Source of the DNA: Synergistes sp.
GTDB taxonomy: Bacteria; Synergistota; Synergistia; Synergistales; Synergistaceae
Assembly: GCA_016288355.1 (NCBI GenBank)
Contig: JAEEYY010000167.1
Span: 1-8,732 of the forward strand
DNA: 8,732 nucleotides
Reading direction: 5' to 3'
The position numbers and the translations under genes are program-made. The notes beneath the pieces were generated by a model. The model had not been told where the DNA came from, made no database searches, and worked only from the letters and a program-made list of their open reading frames with translations. Of the stretch, positions 1 through 5,197 are shown piece by piece (the first letter of the stretch is position 1; every line of letters begins with the position of its first letter).

Positions 1-1392
1 CAGGAGCTCATCAAACGCAGCGATAGTTTCCCTGCCGTCGGATTCTTTCACTATTATCTCCCACACTTCCTTCATCGAACGCTGCGGGGCAATGAGGCCG
101 TAGACGCTCTGCAGCCCCCAGACGAAAAGAACGGCGCATAAGCAAAGCGCGGCCGCCGCCTCCTTGAAACGTCTCCTCTCTCCGCCGGTAAAGCAGAAAA
201 CGGCCAAAGGCATCGCGGCAAGCGCCGCGCCTATCCTGGCCGCTGCCGGGAGCGCTTCGGCCGGCGTCACGTCCTTACCGCTATTCGCATAGAAAAAAAG
301 CATCGCCGCCAGTAAGCAGTTCAGCGCCGCAAGCAGATGCGGCGCAAAACCGTGCCATCTTTCGTCCTCCGCCATACGCGATATATCCGCGCCTGTCAGA
401 ATAGCCGCCGGAGGGATGCAGGGAACGATATAGGGGATAAGCTTTGAGTGTGAAAAAGAGAAGAAAAGCAGGATAACCGCGAACCAGATCAGCAGAAACT
501 TAGCAGCGCTGCTCTCTTCCGCTCCGCGCGGATCCCGCAGCACGCTTTCCCTGCTGCAGAGAGCAAAAAGGAACGCGGTCCACGGCATCGCCGCGGCCGG
601 TATGATCGCAAAGAAAAACCAGAAGGGCATGTACCGCCCGTGCATATTCGTAAGGTAGCGCATAAAGTGTTCCTGAATGAAGAAAAAGCGGAAGAAGTCA
701 GGGTTGTCCCTGCAGACGAGATAGAACCACGGAACGCTGACAGCGAAGAAAAGGATTATTCCCGGCAGATATAAAGGGCTGAAAAAATGTTTCCGCTGTT
801 CCGCGGTAAGCATATAGAAAAATATAACGGCTCCTGGCAGCACGATGCCTATCAGCCCTTTGGTAAGCACGGCCAGCGCGCAGGAGAAATAAAAGAGCAG
901 ATAAAAGCGCTTCTTTCCGCCCGCATTCGCTATATAAAAAGATACAAGAGCCAGCGTTATGAAAAACGACAGCGGCATATCGGTTATATTTAACGTCCCG
1001 ACAGCAAAATAAAGAAGCATCGTAGCCGTGACGATCCCTGAGATAAGTCCTGCGGCCGGACCGTAGACAAAAGCTCCCAGAGCGCCCGCGGCCGCGGCTC
1101 CCCCCAGCGCACAGAGAGCGGAACCTATCCTCGCGGCAAACTCATTCTCTCCGAATATACGCATCGCCGCTGCGTTCATCCAGTAAAGAAACGCGGGCTT
1201 TTCAAAATACTTCACGTAATTCAGCATCGGCGTTATATAGTTTCCGGAAGAGATCATCTCGCGCGGGATCTCGGCATAACGCCCTTCGTCGGGCTCGATC
1301 AGCGGATATGAGCCGAGAGGCGCTATATATATAAGAATGAGCGCAGCCGCAGCCGCAATAAGCAAATTGCGCAGCGTTAGCTTAAAAGACAT
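1..1392 (-). CDS. ArnT-like lipid-linked glycosyltransferase (GT-C fold, PMT/GT39 family), 3' end cut by window edge
   Basis: Reading the minus strand from the ATG at 1392-1390 gives an uninterrupted frame of 464 residues that leaves the window without a stop. The N-terminus matches ArnT: one membrane helix (about 9-25), then a periplasmic loop with EPDEGRYAEIPREM (33-46; D35 corresponds to the conserved catalytic-region Asp) and YVKYFEKP (59-66). Further hallmarks are a second acidic loop (ITDMP, D138), LTKG (176-179), PDFFRFFFIQEHF (231-243) and SHSKLIPY (314-321). About ten hydrophobic segments alternate with short loops, as expected of an inner-membrane enzyme that moves a sugar from an undecaprenyl-phosphate carrier to lipid A or another outer acceptor. 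The donor (aminoarabinose or another sugar) cannot be told from sequence, so I give no symbol. AAAGGAG lies 12 bases before the ATG, a slightly long spacing. A terminator and about 200 bases separate it from the permease, suggesting its own promoter. Confidence 0.88.
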   Translation of the reverse strand, partial: MSFKLTLRNLLIAAAAALILIYIAPLGSYPLIEPDEGRYAEIPREMISSGNYITPMLNYVKYFEKPAFLYWMNAAAMRIFGENEFAARIGSALCALGGAAAAGALGAFVYGPAAGLISGIVTATMLLYFAVGTLNITDMPLSFFITLALVSFYIANAGGKKRFYLLFYFSCALAVLTKGLIGIVLPGAVIFFYMLTAEQRKHFFSPLYLPGIILFFAVSVPWFYLVCRDNPDFFRFFFIQEHFMRYLTNMHGRYMPFWFFFAIIPAAAMPWTAFLFALCSRESVLRDPRGAEESSAAKFLLIWFAVILLFFSFSHSKLIPYIVPCIPPAAILTGADISRMAEDERWHGFAPHLLAALNCLLAAMLFFYANSGKDVTPAEALPAAARIGAALAAMPLAVFCFTGGERRRFKEAAAALCLCAVLFVWGLQSVYGLIAPQRSMKEVWEIIVKESDGRETIAAFDELL

Positions 1393-1440
1393 AAGCTGCA
1401 GTGACTCCTTTCATCCGGCCGTACAGCAGAAGTTTCAGAC

Positions 1441-1460
1441 TGATATATCATACTATAGTA
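1441..1460. repeat. two abutting perfect 10-bp palindromes
   Basis: TGATATATCA (1441-1450) is followed directly by TACTATAGTA (1451-1460). Each is a perfect inverted repeat with no spacer. The second contains the predicted -10 box of the glycosyltransferase promoter, so a protein bound here would compete with RNA polymerase. The sequence is AT-rich, which raises the chance of accidental palindromes. Confidence 0.4.
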
Positions 1461-1481
1461 CGGGGAAAAAATGTATAACAA
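1452..1481 (-). promoter_or_regulatory. candidate sigma70-type promoter of the ArnT-like gene
   Basis: On the minus strand TTGTTA (1481-1476) and TATAGT (1457-1452) are separated by 18 bases, and start about 60 bases before the ATG at 1392. A second -10-like word, TATGAT, lies just downstream. It is downstream of the permease terminator, so a separate start is expected here. Not proven; AT-rich sequence gives such matches easily. Confidence 0.4.
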
Positions 1482-1530
1482 CAGCTAAAAATGCATTTGG
1501 CAGCACAGCGGCGTATGGCAAAAGAGATTC

Positions 1531-1574
1531 AAAAAGGCCGTCCGGAGGCAGCGGATGCCCCGGACAGCCTTTTA
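1531..1574 (-). terminator. intrinsic terminator after the NCS2 permease
   Basis: AAAAGGC (1532-1538) pairs with GCCTTTT (1567-1573) and GTCCGG (1540-1545) with CCGGAC (1560-1565), with a single C/A mismatch between them. The loop adds an inner GGC/GCC stem (1547-1549/1557-1559). Read on the minus strand it ends in TTTTT, 26 bases after the permease stop codon. A short T run also follows on the plus strand, so it may work in both directions, but there is no plus-strand gene upstream of it here. Confidence 0.85.
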
Positions 1575-1599
1575 AAACATACTTATATTAACGGCGCGG

Positions 1600-2982
1600 T
1601 TATTCGGCGCCGCCGGCCATTCCCCTTTCCTCAGGCGTACCGGGGACAAGGTTGTCGCATACAGCGGCAAGAATGCCTGCAACAGCCATCGGCGTTTTAA
1701 GCACGGCCCATATCATGCCGCCGAAGGTTGTGCCCAGCGCCCCTGTGAAGAGCGCCTGGTTCGGCTCTACCCATCCGGGAAGTCCCATCGCCATAAGGAA
1801 CGCAAAGCCCACGATGAGCACGTTGCGCTGGCTGCCCATATCGGCGCGCATCAGGTTCTGAATGCCAAGCGCGCCTATCGTGCCGAAGAGCGTGATGTAG
1901 GCGCCGCCGATGACCGGCGTGGGCATCGTGGCGATAAGCGCCCCGAGCTTGCCTATCAGCGACAGCAGTATCAGTATCACCGCACCCGCACGCACGACGT
2001 AACGGCTTGCGACGCCTGTCAGGCCAATCAGACCTATGTTCTCGGTATAGGAGGTCGTGGCTACGGAGCCGAGCAGTCCGGAAAGCGCGCACATAGCGCC
2101 CTCGGCGCCGATTCCGCGGTTGATCTGCGACGGGGTCGGATCGTCTATGCCGGCGGCGTATGAGCAGTTATGGTAATCGCCTATCGATTCGATCATTACA
2201 CAGAAGAAGCCCGCCGCAATGGCGCCCATAGCGAGCCCCGAGAACTTCGGCACGCCCCAGGGCATGAACAGCCTGTAGCGGAACCACGGGGCGTCATATA
2301 CGCTCTGCAGGTTTATATAGGCCGCGTGCCCCGGAGCAAAAACTCCGGAGAGCGACAGTGCGAGGCATATAAGATAGGCGATCACTACCGAACCCAGAAC
2401 TGCGAATATGTTGAAATACTTGTTTTTGCTGACAAGGCTGAAGAAGAAGACCATAATGACGACCAGAAGCGATACCGGCCAGAAATTCGCCGCGTTGAAC
2501 TGGATCGCCGTCGGCGCAAGCGAGAAGCCGATCGCCATTATCGTAGGACCTATCACGACCGGGGTGATTATCTTTCTGATGCGTCCGATAAGCCTGCTGT
2601 AGCCTAAAAGAGAAAGGACGATGCCGCCGGCGAAAAGCGCCCCGCCGACATACTGCATCACAACATCCGGCCCCAGGCTCTTATATGCGCCGATTATCGT
2701 CATAATGGGAGGGATAAAGCTGAAGCTCGAGCCCTGGACTATCGGAAGTCCGGAACCTGTCTTCGGGTACGTCTGAAAAAGCGTGGCTATACCCATGCTG
2801 AAATAGACACAGCCGATAAATGCGCCTATCTGTGCGGTCGACATGCCCATCGCCGGTCCCAGAACAAGAGGAACGAGCGTAGTCGCTCCGAAGAGCGTGA
2901 GGACATGCTGCGCTCCCGCAAGGACCAAAATAGGCAGAGGGGGACGATCCTCGATGCCGTAAACCAGTTTTTTCTTAGCCAT
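1600..2982 (-). CDS. nucleobase:cation symporter, NCS2 (uracil/xanthine/urate permease) family
   Basis: This 460-residue inner-membrane transporter has about 14 hydrophobic segments, the normal size for NCS2 proteins, which bring uracil, xanthine, urate or related bases into the cell with a cation. Family landmarks are visible: AGAQHVLTLFG in TM1 (Q25, H26), the TM3 region GLPIVQGSSFSF (78-89), the substrate-binding Glu in ESIGDYH (E265), and the NCS2 signature ENIGLIGLTG (314-323), which fits the published form [QEP]-N-x-G-x4-T-[RKG]. The Glu at 314 is as in uracil permeases, while TGVASRYV (322-329) resembles xanthine/urate members, so the substrate is left open. The start is fixed by GGAGGT (2993-2988), 5 bases before ATG. 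The gene stands alone, with a terminator behind it and a LacI-type operator in its leader. Confidence 0.93.
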   Translation of the reverse strand: MAKKKLVYGIEDRPPLPILVLAGAQHVLTLFGATTLVPLVLGPAMGMSTAQIGAFIGCVYFSMGIATLFQTYPKTGSGLPIVQGSSFSFIPPIMTIIGAYKSLGPDVVMQYVGGALFAGGIVLSLLGYSRLIGRIRKIITPVVIGPTIMAIGFSLAPTAIQFNAANFWPVSLLVVIMVFFFSLVSKNKYFNIFAVLGSVVIAYLICLALSLSGVFAPGHAAYINLQSVYDAPWFRYRLFMPWGVPKFSGLAMGAIAAGFFCVMIESIGDYHNCSYAAGIDDPTPSQINRGIGAEGAMCALSGLLGSVATTSYTENIGLIGLTGVASRYVVRAGAVILILLSLIGKLGALIATMPTPVIGGAYITLFGTIGALGIQNLMRADMGSQRNVLIVGFAFLMAMGLPGWVEPNQALFTGALGTTFGGMIWAVLKTPMAVAGILAAVCDNLVPGTPEERGMAGGAE

Positions 2983-3002
2983 GTTGCACCTCCAGAGTTT
3001 TT

Positions 3003-3016
3003 TGCAAACGGTTGCA
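3003..3016. promoter_or_regulatory. LacI/PurR-family-type operator in the permease leader
   Basis: TGCAAACGGTTGCA is a 14-bp palindrome with 6 of 7 base pairs matched and a central CG, the form used by LacI/GalR-family repressors. Its core GCAAACGGTTGC differs from the enterobacterial PurR core GCAAACGTTTGC at one base. It also fits the loose CcpA cre pattern. It lies about +11 to +24 relative to the predicted permease start site and 10 bases before the Shine-Dalgarno, a blocking position. The regulator is not in the window. Confidence 0.6.
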
Positions 3017-3033
3017 GAATAATACCGGAAAAT

Positions 3034-3039
3034 ATTATA
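3034..3039 (-). promoter_or_regulatory. -10 box of the NCS2 permease promoter
   Basis: The minus strand reads CCTATAATATT, a perfect TATAAT at 3039-3034, which would start transcription near 3027, about 45 bases before the permease ATG. The -35 position (about 3062-3057, TAGCAG) is poor, so the promoter may need an activator or be weak. The spaced inverted repeat at 3044-3072 covers exactly this -35 region. Confidence 0.55.
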
Positions 3040-3043
3040 GGCG

Positions 3044-3072
3044 ATTTGCCCGCTTTCTGCTACAAGGCAAAT
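3044..3072. repeat. spaced 7-bp inverted repeat over the permease -35 region
   Basis: ATTTGCC (3044-3050) and GGCAAAT (3066-3072) are perfect inverted copies with 15 bases between them, so their centres are 22 bp apart, about two helical turns. This is the spacing expected of a dimeric DNA-binding protein contacting one face of DNA. No matching regulator is in the window. Confidence 0.35.
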
Positions 3073-3126
3073 TCTGCCGGCTGAACTGTCAGAATAAAAT
3101 AATCATTCCGCATTGCGCGGGCGGCA

Positions 3127-3135
3127 TGATAAAAT
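3127..3135 (+). promoter_or_regulatory. candidate extended -10 promoter of the GGT-like gene
   Basis: TGATAAAAT has the TG motif one base before TAAAAT (5 of 6 matches to TATAAT). The -35 position 18 bases upstream (TTCCGC, 3106-3111) is weak, as is common with extended -10 promoters. Transcription would begin near 3142, giving a leader of about 86 bases that contains the hairpin at 3165-3205. Confidence 0.35.
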
Positions 3136-3164
3136 CAGATAACAGCCGCAGAACGTCACACGCT

Positions 3165-3205
3165 TGGTTTTTCAGCGCACCCGGGCGCATCTGCGGGAAA
3201 AACCA
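3165..3205 (+). other. leader hairpin upstream of the GGT-like gene
   Basis: TGGTTTTTC (3165-3173) and GAAAAACCA (3197-3205) form a perfect 9-bp stem. Inside it, GCGC (3175-3178) and GCGC (3185-3188) can form a small second hairpin around ACCCGG. The stem ends 6 bases before the Shine-Dalgarno AGAGGAGG. It has no U tract, so it is not an intrinsic terminator. It could be an mRNA structure affecting translation or stability, or a DNA operator. It matches no riboswitch class that I recognise. Confidence 0.45.
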
Positions 3206-3211
3206 TCCGGC

Positions 3212-3219
3212 AGAGGAGG
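3212..3219 (+). promoter_or_regulatory. ribosome binding site that fixes the GGT-like start
   Basis: AGAGGAGG sits 8 bases before the ATG at 3228. The reading frame stays open upstream to an ATG at 3012, which would add 72 residues. That stretch overlaps the divergent promoter and operator region, has no comparable ribosome binding site at 3012, and does not look like family sequence, so 3228 is chosen. Confidence 0.85.
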
Positions 3220-3227
3220 CATCTGAT

Positions 3228-4838
3228 ATGAGATTTGACCCCACGCGCTACATGTATCCTTCACGCCGCACGATCGTCTACGCTTCGCGCGGAATGGTAG
3301 CAACTACACAGCCTGCAGCCGCCCAGGCCGGCGTCGAGGCGATGCGGCGCGGCGGCAACGCTATAGATGCGGCGGTCGCGGCCGCTGCGGCTCTTACAGT
3401 TACGGAGCCTGTCAGCAACGGCATCGGAGGAGATGCTTTTGCGATCGTATGGAGCGGCGGCCGTCTGTACGGCCTTAATGCGAGCGGCTGGGCGCCGGCT
3501 CTTACCGACGCGGAAAAGCTCCGCGCAAAATACGGCAGGAAAATGCCGCAGTACGGCTGGGATACTGTGACCGTGCCGGGAGCGCCCTCAGCATGGGCCG
3601 CGCTTTCTTCCAGATTCGGACGTCTGCCTTTCTCTGAAGTGCTGGAGCCGGCCGTACGCTGCGCAAGAGAGGGCTTTCCGGTATCCGTGAATGCTGCGAT
3701 ACTGTGGAAACGGCGCATGGACGCGATGAAAAAAGAGCTCCGCGGAGAAGAGTTCTCAGATATATTCGATACATTCACCTGCGGCGGGAAATATCCCGGG
3801 GCAGGAGATATATGGCGCAGCGAATTGCAGGCGCGCACTCTTGAAAAAATAGCCGCAAGCGGTGCCGAAGCCTTTTACCGCGGAGAGCTGGCAGAGATCA
3901 TAGACACGTTTTCCCGCAGGACCGGAGGCACCATGCGCGCCGCCGACCTTGCCGCCTACGAGCCGGAATGGACAGAACCGATCTCGGTCAACTACAACGG
4001 CTATGACATATGGGAGATACCGCCGAACGGACAGGGCATAACCGCGCTGATGGCGCTGAAGATACTCAGGCATTTCCGGCTCGGCGAGCGTGAGAGCGTC
4101 AGAAGCTACCACCTGCAGATAGAGGCTGTAAAGCTCGCATTTGCGGAAGCGCTCGCCGAAGTAGCAGACATGCGCTTCATGCGCAAAAGCGTATCCGAAC
4201 TTCTGTCGGACGATCTGGCCGCACGCCAGGCAGCCAGAATAGACGAAAAGAGAGCCGGCCTCTTCACCCCTGAGCCGGAAAGGGCAGGCGGCACGGTATA
4301 TCTTGCAACGGCGGACGCGGAGGGCAATATGGTATCGATGATACAGAGCAACTATATAGCTTTCGGGTCCGGCATCTGTGTTCCCGGCACAGGAATCTCA
4401 CTGCACGGACGCGGCGGCAACTTCTCACTCGAAGAGGGGCACCCGAACTGCGCGGCCCCGCGCAAAAAGCCATACCACACGATAATACCGGGATTTATAA
4501 CGAAAAACGGCGCCGCGGTGGGGCCGTTCGGCGTCATGGGGGCGTTCATGCAGCCGCAGGGACATCTGCAGGTGATAACCAACATGACCGATTTCGGCCT
4601 TAACCCGCAGGAAGCGCTCGACGCGCCGCGCTTCCAGTGGCTCTCAGGCAGAAAAACAGCTTTGGAACAGGGCGTTCCCGGGCATATAGTCCGCGGGCTG
4701 GCAGAGATGGGACATGATATCAGGCTTGACGCAGACAGCATATCATACGGGCGCGGACAGATAATCGTCCGTACGGAAAGCGGCGCGCTTGCCGGAGCCA
4801 CGGAGCCCAGAGCGGACGGCTACGTGGCAGTTTTCTGA
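3228..4838 (+). CDS. gamma-glutamyltransferase-like Ntn hydrolase (YwrD-like subfamily), cytoplasmic
   Basis: The 536-residue protein has the GGT family layout: a large-subunit part opening with GMVATTQPAAAQAGVEAMRR and GGNAIDAAVAA (42-52), TEPVSNGIGGDAFA (59-72), PGAPSAW (117-123), IPPNGQG (264-270), then a small-subunit part starting at the likely autocleavage site GGT-VYLATADAEGNMVS, with T356 as probable new N-terminal nucleophile. QSNYIAFGSG (373-382), RKKPYHTIIPGF (412-423) and FGVMGAFMQPQGH (434-446) follow. There is no signal peptide, so it should act in the cytoplasm. Compared with E. coli GGT, the Arg that binds the gamma-glutamyl carboxylate is replaced in NASGWAPA (84-91), and the Ser-Ser pair is HT (417-418). 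The substrate may thus not be glutathione; I withhold the symbol ggt. No strong terminator separates it from the downstream riboswitch. Confidence 0.88.
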   Translation: MRFDPTRYMYPSRRTIVYASRGMVATTQPAAAQAGVEAMRRGGNAIDAAVAAAAALTVTEPVSNGIGGDAFAIVWSGGRLYGLNASGWAPALTDAEKLRAKYGRKMPQYGWDTVTVPGAPSAWAALSSRFGRLPFSEVLEPAVRCAREGFPVSVNAAILWKRRMDAMKKELRGEEFSDIFDTFTCGGKYPGAGDIWRSELQARTLEKIAASGAEAFYRGELAEIIDTFSRRTGGTMRAADLAAYEPEWTEPISVNYNGYDIWEIPPNGQGITALMALKILRHFRLGERESVRSYHLQIEAVKLAFAEALAEVADMRFMRKSVSELLSDDLAARQAARIDEKRAGLFTPEPERAGGTVYLATADAEGNMVSMIQSNYIAFGSGICVPGTGISLHGRGGNFSLEEGHPNCAAPRKKPYHTIIPGFITKNGAAVGPFGVMGAFMQPQGHLQVITNMTDFGLNPQEALDAPRFQWLSGRKTALEQGVPGHIVRGLAEMGHDIRLDADSISYGRGQIIVRTESGALAGATEPRADGYVAVF

Positions 4839-4839
4839 A

Positions 4840-4866
4840 ATTTTGCAAAATTATGCTCCGCAAAAT
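4840..4866 (+). repeat. AT-rich inverted repeat after the GGT-like gene
   Basis: ATTTTGC (4840-4846) can pair with GCAAAAT (4860-4866). The first arm also starts a perfect 12-bp palindrome ATTTTGCAAAAT (4840-4851). It begins two bases after the stop codon but is AT-rich and has no U tract behind it, so it is at best a weak terminator or an mRNA 3'-end stabiliser. Confidence 0.35.
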
Positions 4867-4873
4867 ATAATTG

Positions 4874-4903
4874 TTGACGAGCAGAAGAGAATTAGCGTAT
4901 TAT
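4874..4903 (+). promoter_or_regulatory. promoter of the riboswitch-mutAB operon
   Basis: TTGACG (4874-4879; 5 of 6 to consensus) and TATTAT (4898-4903; 5 of 6) are 18 bases apart. Transcription should start near 4910, 16 bases before the first predicted P1 base of the cobalamin aptamer. A second -10-like word TATAAA lies at 4911-4916. This is the best-looking promoter in the window. Confidence 0.65.
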
Positions 4904-4925
4904 TACTGCGTATAAAATCAAATAA

Positions 4926-5063
4926 CGCTGCAGAAGTCGGGAATCAGGTGTAATTCCTGAACGGCCCCGCCACTGTAAGCCGGGACGAGATCGCACATGC
5001 CACTGAATTTTTCGGGAAGGCGCGATGGAGGATGAACGGCAAGCCAGGATACCGCTCTGCGCG
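4926..5063 (+). promoter_or_regulatory. cobalamin (AdoCbl) riboswitch aptamer
   Basis: The conserved core of a B12 riboswitch is clear: CGGGAATCAGGTG, the TCAGG/CCTGA stem (4944-4948/4956-4960), the CCCG/CGGG stem (4966-4969/4981-4984) with loop GCCACTGTAAGC, a P6-like stem ATCGC/GCGAT (4990-4994/5022-5026) enclosing CATGCCACTG and TCGGGAAGG, and the B12 box AAGCCAGGATACC (5041-5053). I draw P1 as CGC-t-GCAGA (4926-4934) with TCTGC-GCG (5056-5063), one base bulged; its exact ends are less sure than the core. It senses adenosylcobalamin in the nascent mRNA and precedes a terminator and the AdoCbl-dependent mutase genes. Confidence 0.95.
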
Positions 5064-5135
5064 AAGTTGCGGCAATTCCTGCGCGGGCGGGGGTTGCTTG
5101 ATGCGTTTAAAGCAACTTCCAACCGCAGCAACTTT
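5064..5135 (+). promoter_or_regulatory. riboswitch expression platform (switching region)
   Basis: Three alternative pairings share the strand 5080-5090. It can pair back with the B12 box/P1 strand 5052-5063 (eleven pairs, two of them G-U, with T5058 bulged), which excludes P1. Alternatively GCGGGCGG (5083-5090) can pair perfectly with CCGCCCGC (5140-5147), the left arm of the terminator. Between these, GTTGCTT (5093-5099) and AAGCAAC (5110-5116) form a 7-bp spacer hairpin. This is the layout of a transcription-attenuation switch; its direction is discussed in the findings. Confidence 0.6.
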
Positions 5136-5162
5136 AAAACCGCCCGCAGGGCGGTTTTTTTT
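5136..5162 (+). terminator. intrinsic terminator controlled by the riboswitch
   Basis: AAAACCGCCC (5136-5145) and GGGCGGTTTT (5149-5158) form a perfect 10-bp stem with a GCA loop, followed by an unbroken T run to 5162. It lies after the cobalamin aptamer and 35 bases before the mutA ATG, so it should decide whether RNA polymerase reaches mutAB. It can also stop readthrough from the GGT-like gene. Confidence 0.93.
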
Positions 5163-5197
5163 CGCCCGCCAACTTTTTAGCGAAGGGAAGCATTCAT

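Noticed and set aside
787..993. 68-codon plus-strand frame inside the ArnT-like gene
   Set aside because: Lies fully antisense to conserved glycosyltransferase sequence and has no ribosome binding site of note.
1491..1700. Small plus-strand frames around the permease terminator (1337-1591, 1491-1700)
   Set aside because: They run through the terminator hairpin and into antisense permease sequence, with no family features.
2170..2607. 145-codon plus-strand frame inside the permease
   Set aside because: Opposite strand of a well-supported membrane protein; its highly charged sequence is what antisense membrane codons give.
3012..3227. 72-residue N-terminal extension of the GGT-like frame from an upstream ATG
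   Set aside because: It overlaps the operator and divergent promoter, has no ribosome binding site, and does not resemble family sequence; the ATG at 3228 has AGAGGAGG at 8 bases.
5066..5132. Possible pairing of GTTGC (5066-5070) with GCAAC (5128-5132) as an alternative riboswitch helix
   Set aside because: Only five base pairs with a bulge needed to extend it; weaker than the pairings listed, so not used in the model.
5163..5190. Hairpin hiding the mutA Shine-Dalgarno (CTTTTT with GGGAAG)
   Set aside because: Six pairs, half of them G-U, so too weak to support translational control.
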